From assembly GCF_004564235.1 (NCBI RefSeq), contig NZ_SOMN01000002.1:186001-250000 (forward strand): a stretch of 64,000 nucleotides of DNA, read 5' to 3'. Below the pieces are notes generated by a model, which was given only the letters and a program-made list of their open reading frames with translations, was not told the DNA's origin and did not search any database. This DNA comes from Cohnella luojiensis. Its GTDB lineage: Bacteria; Bacillota; Bacilli; Paenibacillales; Paenibacillaceae. Positions 44,843 through 54,309 of this stretch are shown here, piece by piece (position 1 is the stretch's first letter; each line of letters starts with the position of its first letter). The translations under genes and the position numbers were made by a program.

Positions 44843-46204
44843 GTGATTAAGAAAAGTTTAGTATCGTTGGGTGCACTTCTCGTGCTGTTTCCAACAATGG
44901 CATTCGCGGAGGACCCGTCCGCAGCTCAGCTTAATATGGGGCTGAACGCATTATGGGTAATGATTGCCGCAGTACTAGTAATACTTATGCAAGGCGGTTT
45001 TATTCTTCTAGAAGCAGGCTCCACCCGCATGAAGAATGCTGGTCACGTAGCCGGCAAAACGATCTTTACTCTCGGTCTTGCATCGATCGTGTATTGGGCA
45101 GTCGGTTACGGAATATCATTCGGTTCAGAGGCTTCGGAAGGGTTAAACAAGTTTATGGGATTGGGCAGTTTCTTCTTTAGCGCTGACGTCGCTTCGGTAG
45201 ACAACGCATTGCCTTCCTCGGTATTCTTTATCTTCCAATTAGCGTTCGCGGCGGTATCGCTTTCCATCGCTTGGGGCGGATTCGCGGAAAGGGCTAAATT
45301 ATCGGCATACCTAATCTTTACGCTGTTCTTCGTATCGGTTATTTACCCGGTAATCGCTCACTGGATTTGGGGCGGCGGCTGGTTGGCTAAAGACGGAGCG
45401 CAGGATTTCGCGGGATCGACGGTCGTTCACTTAACAGGTGCGATCGGCGCGTTAGCAGCTACAATCTTGTTGAAGCCTCGTATCGGTAAATTCAACAAAG
45501 ACGGATCCGCTAACGAAATCCTTGGACATAACCAAGTATTTACGGCTTTGGCTGTTCTGATTCTTTGGGTAGGCTGGTTCGGATTCAACGCCGGCAGTAC
45601 GGTAGCGATCGGCGATGGATTTTTCGGTTACGTAGCTTTCAACACGCAATTGGGCGCAGCGGCTGGTGCGGTAGCGGCATTGCTGATTTCCTGGTTGGTA
45701 AACGGCAAGGCGGATATTACGACTATGTTAAACGGTGCTCTGGCTGGTCTAGTTGCAATCACGGCATCTTGCGCATTCGTTGATCCATGGGCAGCCGTAG
45801 TTATCGGTTTGGTTGCCGGCGTGCTCGTATTCTTCAGCGTTAAATTCTTCGAGAAAATCAAAGTTGACGATCCGATCTACGCCCTATCCGTTCACGGAGC
45901 GGCAGGAGTTTGGGGTACGCTGGCGAATGGTTTATTTGCAACAGAAGTATTATCCAAAAAAGTCGGTATCGGTGGAGCAGGCCTGTTCGAAGGCGGCGGC
46001 TGGAATCAATTGTGGGTACAATTCGAATCGGTTGTCGTAGCCGGAGCTTTTGCTTTCGTTGCTTCGTTCATCATCTTGTGGGTCGTGAAACAAGTTATCG
46101 GCTTCCGCGTTACGGAAGAGCAAGAAATTATCGGTCTGGATTTGAGCGAGCATGGCAACTACGGTTATCCAGAGCAAATGAAAAAAGCCGGTACGTCGGT
46201 TTAA
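44843..46204 (+). CDS. amtB: Ammonium transporter
   Basis: 453 residues. A cleavable-looking N-terminal segment ends near MAFAEDPSAAQ. Eleven membrane helices follow, with Amt signatures FILLEAGSTRMKNAGHVAGKTIF, a central pore block HLTGAIGALAA and DDPIYALSVHGAAGVWG, which includes pore His residues. The C-terminal tail (EEQEIIGLDLSEHGNYGYPE) is the conserved regulatory tail. GTG 44843 has AGGGAG 8-9 bases upstream. No glnK follows; instead a DUF294 nucleotidyltransferase gene starts 47 bases later without a terminator between them. Confidence 0.95.
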   Translation: MIKKSLVSLGALLVLFPTMAFAEDPSAAQLNMGLNALWVMIAAVLVILMQGGFILLEAGSTRMKNAGHVAGKTIFTLGLASIVYWAVGYGISFGSEASEGLNKFMGLGSFFFSADVASVDNALPSSVFFIFQLAFAAVSLSIAWGGFAERAKLSAYLIFTLFFVSVIYPVIAHWIWGGGWLAKDGAQDFAGSTVVHLTGAIGALAATILLKPRIGKFNKDGSANEILGHNQVFTALAVLILWVGWFGFNAGSTVAIGDGFFGYVAFNTQLGAAAGAVAALLISWLVNGKADITTMLNGALAGLVAITASCAFVDPWAAVVIGLVAGVLVFFSVKFFEKIKVDDPIYALSVHGAAGVWGTLANGLFATEVLSKKVGIGGAGLFEGGGWNQLWVQFESVVVAGAFAFVASFIILWVVKQVIGFRVTEEQEIIGLDLSEHGNYGYPEQMKKAGTSV

Positions 46205-46251
46205 TCTGATCATTTCAACACCGGCGTAATTACAGGAGGGGTAGACACCGC

Positions 46252-47331
46252 ATGCATAATCCCACTTGGGAGAAGCGGTTGCTTGACATCGCCAACGCCG
46301 AGGATCTTGAGCAATTAAGATCGATAAGGGAAAGAGAACAAACCCGGATGGCGACGGAGCTGTCCACCTCTCCGGCATATGAAGTGGTAGAGTCGTTGAA
46401 TGCACTTCACGACGCTCTTATTACTCAAGTGTTAAAGCTTGCGGAGTACGATTTGGCACGGTTGGGGCATGGCGCCCCACCCGTGCCTTATACGTATATG
46501 CTTTATGGCAGCGGTGGGCGCTATGAGCAGACGATGTACAGTGATCAAGATAGCGGACTCGTGTACGCGAATGCTCCAAATGAAGTCGAAGAAGAACGAT
46601 ACCGCAATTATTTTCTCCAATTCTCACAAGTGATTGTCCAGCATTTAATCAAACTCGGGTATCCCCCTTGCGAAGGAAACGTAATCGCGTCAAATCCGGA
46701 GTGGTGCTTGCCGCTTGAAGGCTGGGAGAAGAAAATCGACGCTTGGTTCGCTGAGCCTAGCTGGGAGAATGTCCGGTATTTACTCATAGTAGCCGATGGC
46801 CGCCCGGTATACGGGGATCGGGAGTTAGCCGGCAAGTTGCAGAACCGATTCTTCAACGACCTGCTAAGCCATCCTGTCATTGCCCGTAGGATGATGGAGA
46901 ACACGATTCGGCACAAGGTATTAGTCGGAGTGTTCGGTCAGTTGTTGACGGAAAGATACGGCGAAGATGCCGGCAGTTTAGATATTAAATATGGTGCTTA
47001 CATTCCGATGGTAAATGCGTTCAGATTGCTTGCGGTGCAAGCCGGTATCCGAGAGACGAGCTCGATGGGGAGAATCAAGGCTTTGCAGCAATCGGAAGTT
47101 CTTACTGAGAAAGAGGCGGAAGATGCTTCGGAAGCGTTCGAACTGTTCCTTAAGATGAGAATGAAAGCGACGGGCTCGGATGAAAACGGGCAAATGGTCG
47201 GCACGGGGAAAATCCCATCGAAGCAGATCACGAAGGAAATGAGAGCGCCGCTGAAAAAAGCGTTGAAAGCCGGCAAACGAATACAACTTAGAGTTCAAAG
47301 GGAGTTGCAGCGCCGCTTCGGCGGGAGGTGA
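46252..47331 (+). CDS. DUF294-type putative nucleotidyltransferase
   Basis: 359 residues. The nucleotidyltransferase motif YGSGGRYEQTMYSDQDSGLVYAN (about 84-106) matches the GlnD-like pattern G-S-x-x-R-x-E and D-x-D. A DUF294 C-terminal helical domain (about 190-350) follows. No CBS or cyclic-nucleotide-binding domain is present, unlike in many relatives. GlnD-type enzymes uridylylate PII proteins; the substrate here is unknown, but the place behind amtB suggests nitrogen signalling. AGGAGGGG precedes the ATG. The exonuclease gene starts 5 bases after its stop. Confidence 0.85.
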   Translation: MHNPTWEKRLLDIANAEDLEQLRSIREREQTRMATELSTSPAYEVVESLNALHDALITQVLKLAEYDLARLGHGAPPVPYTYMLYGSGGRYEQTMYSDQDSGLVYANAPNEVEEERYRNYFLQFSQVIVQHLIKLGYPPCEGNVIASNPEWCLPLEGWEKKIDAWFAEPSWENVRYLLIVADGRPVYGDRELAGKLQNRFFNDLLSHPVIARRMMENTIRHKVLVGVFGQLLTERYGEDAGSLDIKYGAYIPMVNAFRLLAVQAGIRETSSMGRIKALQQSEVLTEKEAEDASEAFELFLKMRMKATGSDENGQMVGTGKIPSKQITKEMRAPLKKALKAGKRIQLRVQRELQRRFGGR

Positions 47332-47336
47332 AAGCG

Positions 47337-48080
47337 ATGAAGGAGCCCAAAGATACTAACTCAATGGGTAGAATGTGGAATTTATACAAGATGGGCGGGA
47401 TCACCCCGGCAATTGCATCTATGCTTGGTTCTTCTAATGCTCAGCAAATGGCCTTTATCCGCTCAATGTCGCGCGATCAACGTAAGGAAAACTCATTGGA
47501 GATGCAACTTTCGGAAATGGATGCGGTTGTTTTCGATCTGGAGACAACCGGATTTTATCCCTATAATGGAGATGAAATTCTATCTATCGGAGGGGTCATC
47601 ATCCGCGGGGGCAACTTCGAGGAGGCGGAACCGTTTTATCAACTCGTTAATCCGAAGAGAAAGGTTCCTCGCCATATTACGGACCTTACCGGAATTACGA
47701 ATGAAATGGCGGAGAACGCGCCTGATTTAATGCAGGTGTTGCACGATTTCATGGATTTCGTGGGCAAAAGAGTGCTGATCGCGCATGGCAGCGGGCATGA
47801 TAAACAATTCCTGAGTTGCGCATTATGGCGAACGTCGAAGGTAAACCTGACTCATCGGATAGTGGATACGATGATGATCGCGAAGTGGCTGGAGCCTAAA
47901 GCCGTTCATTATGGGCTCGATGAAGTTCTTGAACGTTATGGCGTCGAGATTACCGAGCGTCATCACGCATTGCACGATTCCATCATGACCGCTAAGCTAT
48001 ACTTTCGATTTCTTAAGTTGATCAAGGACCGGCAAGTGACGACGCTTGGCGAGTTATATGCTTATTTAAGCCGACATTGA
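47337..48080 (+). CDS. DnaQ-fold 3'-5' exonuclease
   Basis: 247 residues. DEDDh exonuclease motifs: ExoI VVFDLETTGFYP (about 64-75), ExoII LIAHGSGHDKQFL (about 144-156) and ExoIII HHALHDSIMTAKL (about 205-217). It resembles the epsilon subunit of DNA polymerase III but has an extra N-terminal region of about 55 residues. DUF294 and DnaQ-type genes are often neighbours in bacteria. ATG 47337 has GGGAGG 8 bases upstream. It ends 3 bases from the convergent JAMM gene. Confidence 0.9.
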   Translation: MKEPKDTNSMGRMWNLYKMGGITPAIASMLGSSNAQQMAFIRSMSRDQRKENSLEMQLSEMDAVVFDLETTGFYPYNGDEILSIGGVIIRGGNFEEAEPFYQLVNPKRKVPRHITDLTGITNEMAENAPDLMQVLHDFMDFVGKRVLIAHGSGHDKQFLSCALWRTSKVNLTHRIVDTMMIAKWLEPKAVHYGLDEVLERYGVEITERHHALHDSIMTAKLYFRFLKLIKDRQVTTLGELYAYLSRH

Positions 48081-48083
48081 CCA

Positions 48084-48569
48084 TTACGACACTCGCGTAA
48101 TCGGAAGGCAAATCCAGTTATCTTGCGAATCCCGACGATATGCGGCGATCTCATGATTGTCCGAAGCGATGCTGACAATCCAATAAGTTCCCCAAGGAAC
48201 GGAACCCGTCTCGTCAAGGAGGCTGGGGGCTGTCGATCCTTGCGGATGGGAATGGAATAAACCGACGATCTCTCGTTGGTTTTTTTGTGCTTGTAAGTAG
48301 ACGGAAACCCAATCCTCAGGGTGAAAAGAAAATGTATTCGCCGGAGAGGCTGAGGCATTACGTACGAGGCTAAACCCATCCGCTGCAATAATCCCGCGCT
48401 CCTTCGTACCATAGATAACCCCGCATGTTTCATAAGGTAACCGTTTGCGAATAACGGTTACCAGCTCTTTTTCCAATGCAATCTTGAGATGAACTTCATG
48501 AACGGGCTCCGTTAACACGATACCACCATCCTCTCCTACGAGTATGAAGGATGGCGGCGAGGCGGACAA
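48084..48569 (-). CDS. JAMM/Mov34-type metalloprotease-like protein
   Basis: 161 residues from TTG 48569, or 144 from GTG 48518, which has a better site (GGAGAGG). The zinc-binding JAMM motif is complete: Glu in LPYETCGVIYG (about 44-54), then LFHSHPQGSTAPSLLDE (about 104-120), i.e. His-x-His-x10-Asp. Prokaryotic JAMM proteins include isopeptidases that act on ubiquitin-like or sulphur-carrier proteins, and other proteases. No ubiquitin-like gene is near, so the substrate is unknown. It starts 3 bases after the MFS gene on the same strand. Confidence 0.8.
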   Translation of the reverse strand: MSASPPSFILVGEDGGIVLTEPVHEVHLKIALEKELVTVIRKRLPYETCGVIYGTKERGIIAADGFSLVRNASASPANTFSFHPEDWVSVYLQAQKNQREIVGLFHSHPQGSTAPSLLDETGSVPWGTYWIVSIASDNHEIAAYRRDSQDNWICLPITRVS

Positions 48570-48572
48570 CCC

Positions 48573-49880
48573 CTACTGGACTTGTTTTCCAGGCTTCACC
48601 AGGAAGAATATAAGTCCAAGCGCAACCAACGATAAGGCGGAGACGACAATAAAAACGAGCTGATGCGATACCCCCATTAACCAACCGAACAAGGGGGGGC
48701 CGAATGCGACTCCGAAAAACCTCAGGCTGCTGTAAAGAGACGTAATCATCCCTCTCTCCGCCTTTTCCACCGCGCCGGTAATCATCGTATTTAGGCAGGG
48801 CAGCAACAATCCCGTTCCGATGCTGCTTACCGCTAACAGAGCGATGAAGGGGATCAAATTCGTATTGAACCAAATAGCAAGCGCCAATGAGATAACCATT
48901 AACCCAAGTCCGATATTCATGAGCCAGCGTATTAGGACTCCATTCTTCCGGATTAGCGTCCCCGTGATGTATGCGGTAAGCACCATGCCCAATAAAGGGA
49001 TGGCTAGGATAAAACCTTTGCGAACGCCTTCAATGGAATAGGGTGACTCCTCCAGAATGTTGGAGAGGAAGAACAGGACTCCGAATAGGATAAACAAGGC
49101 TAAAGAGCCCCCGAAGAAGGAGGAAAGGAGCCACTTCCCGTCTTTGGCGAAGATGCGTTTAATCGATTCCATATAGGTCTTCAGCGGTTGGGGCGGTTCG
49201 CTTCGCTTTGGCTCTTTAATGAGAAAGATCACGGCAAGCAAGGATAGCAAGCAAAATGCCGGAAAAGCGAAGAAAGCGGCGTACCACACAATTAGCGCGA
49301 GAAGAGATCCTAAGATCGGGCTCACGACTTTACCGGAACCGTTGGAGGCTTCGATAAGTCCGAGCGCTTGGCTTTCCTGTCCGTCTTTGTATAGATCTCC
49401 TACCAATGCCATGGCAATGGGCGCCGTTCCCGCTGCTCCTATTCCTTGGAGCGCCCTTGCGCCGATAAGGATCCCGTAGGAATCCCACACGGCCCCAAAG
49501 CCGGCAAGTATGCCTGCTCCCCCATACAGGATAAGAGACGGAATCATGACGGCTTTGCGGCTGAATCTGTCGGACAAATAGCCGGCGATCGGGATGATTA
49601 GGGCAGCGGAGACGGAAAAAAGACTGATCACCAAGCTGCTCTGAAATTGAGATATGCCTAGCTCGGTTTTTAAGGTGGGGAGAATGGGGACGAGCATGGA
49701 ATTGCCGAGCACGAGCACTAACGGAACGGTGGAGAGGGCAATGTATTCCCACGCTTTGTTTTTACGTCCGGATTTACCGTCGGGAGAGGACTTCGTTTGT
49801 TTTTTTCGAGTGGATCCGGAAGTCATATCGCTTGTAAAAGTCACGAATAGCTTATTCTTGGATTTCGTTGTCGAAGACAA
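48573..49880 (-). CDS. MFS drug-type efflux transporter (DHA1 group)
   Basis: 435 residues with 12 membrane segments and a basic, Ser/Thr/Lys-rich N-terminal tail of about 40 residues. The loop 2-3 motif reads AGYLSDRFSRKAVMIPSL (about 99-116), and the segment RALQGIGAAGTAPIAMALVGDLY is the motif C-like antiporter region of proton-drug exporters. Substrate unknown. The start is TTG 49880, with AAGGAGG 9 bases upstream. It forms a two-gene unit with the JAMM protein. Confidence 0.87.
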   Translation of the reverse strand: MSSTTKSKNKLFVTFTSDMTSGSTRKKQTKSSPDGKSGRKNKAWEYIALSTVPLVLVLGNSMLVPILPTLKTELGISQFQSSLVISLFSVSAALIIPIAGYLSDRFSRKAVMIPSLILYGGAGILAGFGAVWDSYGILIGARALQGIGAAGTAPIAMALVGDLYKDGQESQALGLIEASNGSGKVVSPILGSLLALIVWYAAFFAFPAFCLLSLLAVIFLIKEPKRSEPPQPLKTYMESIKRIFAKDGKWLLSSFFGGSLALFILFGVLFFLSNILEESPYSIEGVRKGFILAIPLLGMVLTAYITGTLIRKNGVLIRWLMNIGLGLMVISLALAIWFNTNLIPFIALLAVSSIGTGLLLPCLNTMITGAVEKAERGMITSLYSSLRFFGVAFGPPLFGWLMGVSHQLVFIVVSALSLVALGLIFFLVKPGKQVQ

Positions 49881-50021
49881 ATTCCGATTCCTCCTTATCG
49901 CATCGCGCGGCTCGTAACCGCCATTCGCACAGTTAGGCTTCCCGCCCGGTTATGTCAATATTCGAACATATCCGGGCAAGGTTGGAACCGCAAGGCCAAA
50001 TGGGGTAAGATAAAGAGAAAC

Positions 50022-50627
50022 ATGTTGCTTGGAGAGTTGAATAAGGAAATGAAAAAAAATATCGTCATATTAGCAATGGTGCTTGTCGCTGTCGTAGCCG
50101 TATGGTTCTGGGATTCCCCGGGCAAAGAGCCTAAGGGCCAACTTACGGAAGGAGTCGTAGGGGGAAAGGTAGAGGGTGACATTCCAGCCGCGCCAGCACC
50201 TAAAGAAAACCGCTATGCCCCTTCGTTTACTCTTAACGCGTTAGAGGGTACGGGTACCTATAACGTGGGAGGCAAGAGGGATAAGGTGTTGATCATTAAC
50301 TTCTGGGCAGCATGGTGCGGTCCTTGCGAGGTGGAGGCGCCTGATCTAAAGGATATTTACGAGCAACACAAAGACCAGTTGGACTTATATGCGGTCAATG
50401 CGACCAAATTCGATAAGCTAAGGGAAGCGAAGGACTTCGTTAAGGAACAACAGCTTGTCTTTCCGGTACTGACCGACGCAAAGGGTGATGTCGGAGATTT
50501 ATACAAGGTTTTCTCCTATCCCATGAGCTTCATTATCGATCGAAACGGCGTTATTCGCCATCGGATTGAAGGGGTCATCGAGCGGGAGCAGTGGGAGTTG
50601 TATTTACAAGATGTTATCAACTCGTAA
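50022..50627 (+). CDS. Membrane-anchored TlpA-like thioredoxin
   Basis: Up to 201 residues. An N-terminal membrane anchor (KKNIVILAMVLVAVVAVWFW) is followed by a Pro/Gly-rich linker and an extracytoplasmic thioredoxin domain with the active site FWAAWCGPCEVEAPDL (about 93-108) and a cis-Pro region SYPMSFIIDRNG. It probably reduces disulfides outside the membrane, for instance in cytochrome c or spore maturation (ResA-like). Starts at 50022, 50037 (TTG) and 50049 are all possible; none has a clearly superior ribosome site. Confidence 0.85.
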   Translation: MLLGELNKEMKKNIVILAMVLVAVVAVWFWDSPGKEPKGQLTEGVVGGKVEGDIPAAPAPKENRYAPSFTLNALEGTGTYNVGGKRDKVLIINFWAAWCGPCEVEAPDLKDIYEQHKDQLDLYAVNATKFDKLREAKDFVKEQQLVFPVLTDAKGDVGDLYKVFSYPMSFIIDRNGVIRHRIEGVIEREQWELYLQDVINS

Positions 50628-50632
50628 TGAAT

Positions 50633-50672
50633 CGGATCGTCCGGACGGCATGTCCGGGCGATTTTGTTATTT
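50633..50672 (+). terminator. Intrinsic terminator after the TlpA-like gene
   Basis: ATCGTCCGGAC pairs with GTCCGGGCGAT (one G-T pair) around a GGCAT loop, followed by TTTGTTATTTT. Confidence 0.8.
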
Positions 50673-50684
50673 TCGTTGGCAGCA

Positions 50685-50710
50685 ATAAAAAAGAGAGGCC
50701 GCAGCCTCTC
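50685..50710 (-). terminator. Intrinsic terminator of cimA
   Basis: On the - strand GAGAGGC-TGCG-GCCTCTC is followed by TTTTTTATT. Confidence 0.88.
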
Positions 50711-50718
50711 GCTACTAC

Positions 50719-52332
50719 TTAATGATTAACCAATCCATGCGTCGCCCGGGTCAACTCCGGAGCAAGCTCTTCCTTTGCCATGCCCAGCAAGGCATATCGG
50801 ATACTGTCCACGAGCGCTTCCCAACTCGCTTCGATAACGTTGGAGGACACGCCGACCGTGCTCCAGGTATCCTTGAAATCCGTCGACTCGATCAATACGC
50901 GAACTTTGGCTGCGGTTGTATCCTTCTCATCGAGCACGCGTACTTTATAATCCGTAAGATGCACGTCGCGGATAGCCGGGTAATATTGTACGAGGGCTTT
51001 GCGCAAGGCGTTATCCAGAGCGTTCACGGGACCGTTGCCCTCTGCTACCGTGTACACTTGCTCGCCTGCCACGTTGATTTTCACGATAGCCTCGGTAATC
51101 ATTTGACCTGCGGTTTTCTCGACCATGATCTTGAACGAATCAATGGAGAATACTTGTACCGAATCGCCGTAAGCATCTCTCAGCAGAAGCTCCAGAGAAG
51201 CGTCCGCTCCTTCGAACTGGTAGCCCTGATGCTCGAGTTCCTTGATCCTGTCGATTACATCGCGTGATTTCATGTTCTCTAGGTTCACATCGAGACCCAT
51301 TTCCTGAGCCTTGGACAAAATATTGCTTTGGCCGGCAAGCTCGGATACGAGAACGCGTTGCTTGTTGCCGACGAGGTGAGGCTCGATGTGCTCATACGTC
51401 TTGGAATCCTTCATGATCGCGGAGACGTGGATGCCGCCCTTATGCGCGAACGCGGCGTTGCCGACGTATGGCTGGTTAACGGGCATATTGACGTTTGCGA
51501 TCTCGCCGACATATCTTGCTACGTTTGTCAGATTTCGCAGTTGTTCGTCGCTTACGCAACTATATCCCATTTTCAACTGCAAAGTAGGGAGGATCGAGCA
51601 GAGGTTCGCGTTGCCGCAGCGTTCTCCGTATCCGTTGATCGTGCCTTGAATATGACGGGCGCCTGCCGTGATCGCGGCTAACGTATTAGCGACGGCAAGC
51701 TCGCAGTCGTTATGCGTATGAATGCCGATCGGGGCATCGATAGCCGTTACGACTCGGGATACGATTTCGCTAATCTCTCCGGGCAACGTGCCTCCGTTAG
51801 TGTCGCATAGCACGATCCAATTCGCTCCCGCGGCTTTGGCTTTGGCTAAAGCGGCCAGCGCGTATTCCGGGTTCGCTTTGTATCCGTCGAAAAAATGCTC
51901 CGCGTCGAACAGGGCTTCCATTCCGCTATTCTTCACGAAAGCGAGCGATTCGTAGATCATGGCTAGGTTTTCTTCCAATGTGGTTTGCAATGCCGTGTGT
52001 ACGTGGAAATCCCACGATTTGCCTACCAATGTAGCCGCTTGAGCTCCGGACTCCGTTAAATGCTTCAAGTTGATGTCCTGCTCGCAAGTGCTATTTTTCC
52101 GCCTGGTGCTTCCGAATGCCGTTAGCTTGGCTTGAAGCTTCAGTTCGCGAACGCGACGAAAAAACTCGATGTCCTTGCTATTGCTGCCGGGATTGCCGCC
52201 TTCGATATAATGGACGCCCAAAGCATCGAGCTTCAGTGCGATTTTGACTTTATCCTCGGCGGTCAGGCTGATGCCTTCGCCTTGCGTGCCGTCGCGTAAA
52301 GTGGTATCGAAAATACAAAGGGGAGTGGTCAT
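50719..52332 (-). CDS. cimA: (R)-citramalate synthase
   Basis: 537 residues. CimA condenses pyruvate and acetyl-CoA to citramalate, a threonine-independent route to 2-oxobutyrate and isoleucine. The HMGL-like catalytic barrel has FDTTLRDGTQGEGISLT (8-24), LCDTNGGTLPGE and GIHTHNDCELAVANTLAAI, with the metal-binding HxH. A LeuA_dimer-type regulatory domain is C-terminal (about 390-520). Length and the DGTQGEG variant indicate the CimA group (TIGR00977 type) rather than LeuA. AAGGAGG lies 14 bases before the ATG, rather far. On the - strand an extended -10 (TGCTATAAT) is centred near 52376. Confidence 0.9.
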   Translation of the reverse strand: MTTPLCIFDTTLRDGTQGEGISLTAEDKVKIALKLDALGVHYIEGGNPGSNSKDIEFFRRVRELKLQAKLTAFGSTRRKNSTCEQDINLKHLTESGAQAATLVGKSWDFHVHTALQTTLEENLAMIYESLAFVKNSGMEALFDAEHFFDGYKANPEYALAALAKAKAAGANWIVLCDTNGGTLPGEISEIVSRVVTAIDAPIGIHTHNDCELAVANTLAAITAGARHIQGTINGYGERCGNANLCSILPTLQLKMGYSCVSDEQLRNLTNVARYVGEIANVNMPVNQPYVGNAAFAHKGGIHVSAIMKDSKTYEHIEPHLVGNKQRVLVSELAGQSNILSKAQEMGLDVNLENMKSRDVIDRIKELEHQGYQFEGADASLELLLRDAYGDSVQVFSIDSFKIMVEKTAGQMITEAIVKINVAGEQVYTVAEGNGPVNALDNALRKALVQYYPAIRDVHLTDYKVRVLDEKDTTAAKVRVLIESTDFKDTWSTVGVSSNVIEASWEALVDSIRYALLGMAKEELAPELTRATHGLVNH

Positions 52333-52415
52333 TCGTAGCCGGGGAGCCTCCTTAGGTGAAAACAGGTGAAACTATTATAGCATGGCTAGCATGAAATGTA
52401 GAGAGTAAACGTCCG

Positions 52416-52445
52416 TTGCAGGCGCATTCCATACCTATGTATAAT
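52416..52445 (+). promoter_or_regulatory. Promoter of dinB
   Basis: TTGCAG (52416-52421), an 18-base spacer and TATAAT (52440-52445), 26 bases before the dinB start. No Bacillus LexA box was recognised. Confidence 0.55.
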
Positions 52446-52471
52446 AGGAAACAACGATAAGGGGGATGGAC

Positions 52472-53764
52472 ATGGCTGATCAAGGCGCGAGCAAACGACG
52501 CATTATCCTGCATATCGATATGAACGCGTTCTACTGCTCTGTTCATGCCGCCGAAGAACCGGAAATCTATAAAGGCAAGCCGACCGCCGTAGCGGGGAGC
52601 GTCGAGTTACGCAAAGGCATCGTCGTTACGAGTTCCTACGAGGCTCGAGCCATGGGAGTTCGTACGGGTATTACGGTTCGCCAAGCGCTGACCGTCTGCC
52701 CGGAATTGATCCTGATCTCCCCGAACTTCGATCTATATCGCAAATATAGCCGAGGATTTCTTCGCATTGCCGGTAACTATACGCCGCTTGTTGAAGCCGT
52801 ATCGATCGATGAATGCTTTCTGGATATTACGGGAAGCTCTCAATTCGGATCGCCTGTAGAAATCGCTGAAACGATTGCCAGAAGGGTGAAGGAAGAGCTC
52901 TCCTTGCCATGTTCCATCGGAATAGCGCCTAATAAACTGCTAGCAAAGATGGCATCCGATATGCGCAAGCCTAATGCGATAACGATTCTTCGAAGGCGAG
53001 AGATGCCCGAATTGCTTTGGGGCAAGCCTTGCCAAACTTTGTACGGAATCGGTTCAAAGACCGCGGACAAACTATTACGGCTAAATATTCGGACAATCGG
53101 AGAGCTTGCGGCGGCTGACGAAAAAGTACTAACGGAGCGTTTCGGCGTATATGGCGCATGGATGAAGCAGGCGGCGAACGGCATAGATGACGCTCCCGTC
53201 GTGCCGCTCCACGATGCTCCCAAATCGATCGGGCATACGACGACCTTGCCGGCGGATCTGACGGAGCGGGAGCAATATAGAAGAGTGTTGCTCAATCTTG
53301 CGGATCAGACGACTAGAAGACTCAGGCACCAACGGATGGTGGGCACAACCGTTCAGATCACGATCAGGGATCCGGATATGCGCACGATTACCAGGTCCTC
53401 GACGTTAGCCATTCCGACGGATACGATTGAAGACGTATATCGGATTGCCTGCGGATTAATGGATGATCACTGGAAGGAAGGCAACCCCGTTCGTCTGCTC
53501 GGCATCACGTTGCAAGGATTATCGCCAAAGGAAGATACGCCTTTGCAATTGGATTTGTTTTCTTATGAAGAGAAACCTCGGAAGGATAAACTCGTATCCG
53601 CCTTGGATTCGTTAAGGGACAAATACGGCGAAGACGCAATATTGACCGCCGGGATGTTGGGAGATGACCCTTCAACGCTTATTCGAAACAAGAAGATAAG
53701 GGGAACGTCGCTTCAGAAGGATTTTTTGCGGGAAAAATCGGCCGATGGTGAGAATGATTATTAA
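52472..53764 (+). CDS. dinB: DNA polymerase IV (Y-family)
   Basis: 430 residues. A translesion polymerase. Catalytic motifs are ILHIDMNAFYCSVHAAEEP (metal Asp, about residues 13-31) and AVSIDECFLDIT (about 110-121, Asp-Glu pair). The helix-hairpin-helix region IGIAPNKLLAKMASDMRKPNAI and the little-finger domain follow. The C-terminal end (LVSALDSLRDKYGEDAILTAGML) is typical of the Bacillus-type enzymes. ATG 52472 has AAGGGGG 6 bases upstream; ATG 52466 is too close to that site. Confidence 0.95.
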   Translation: MADQGASKRRIILHIDMNAFYCSVHAAEEPEIYKGKPTAVAGSVELRKGIVVTSSYEARAMGVRTGITVRQALTVCPELILISPNFDLYRKYSRGFLRIAGNYTPLVEAVSIDECFLDITGSSQFGSPVEIAETIARRVKEELSLPCSIGIAPNKLLAKMASDMRKPNAITILRRREMPELLWGKPCQTLYGIGSKTADKLLRLNIRTIGELAAADEKVLTERFGVYGAWMKQAANGIDDAPVVPLHDAPKSIGHTTTLPADLTEREQYRRVLLNLADQTTRRLRHQRMVGTTVQITIRDPDMRTITRSSTLAIPTDTIEDVYRIACGLMDDHWKEGNPVRLLGITLQGLSPKEDTPLQLDLFSYEEKPRKDKLVSALDSLRDKYGEDAILTAGMLGDDPSTLIRNKKIRGTSLQKDFLREKSADGENDY

Positions 53765-53830
53765 CTACGCGATACGTAGGGTTTGTTCTGCAAATTCGTT
53801 TGATCTTGGCCTTGTTTTGTATTATATTGA

Positions 53831-54124
<294 letters not shown>

Positions 54125-54144
54125 CAAATATTGGAATAAATAAG

Positions 54145-54187
54145 GCCCTTTTTCTAGGTAATTATGCCTAGAGAAGGGCTTTTTTGT
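54145..54187 (+). terminator. Intrinsic terminator after ferredoxin
   Basis: GCCCTT … CTAGG (54145-54158) pairs with CCTAG … AAGGGC (54167-54179), followed by TTTTTTG. Confidence 0.88.
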
Positions 54188-54309
54188 TATGACTTTCGTG
54201 GCATTCGTCATAAAAGTCATTTTTTGGACAAAATTCAACAAAGAACCTATTGACTACGCTATAATGAAGGTAATTGGAATCATTTACATAGAGGTGGGCG
54301 GGATCAAGT

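Noticed and set aside
52381-52465. LexA/SOS box before dinB
   Set aside because: No match to the Bacillus pattern CGAAC-N4-GTTCG. AACGTCCGTT is too weak.
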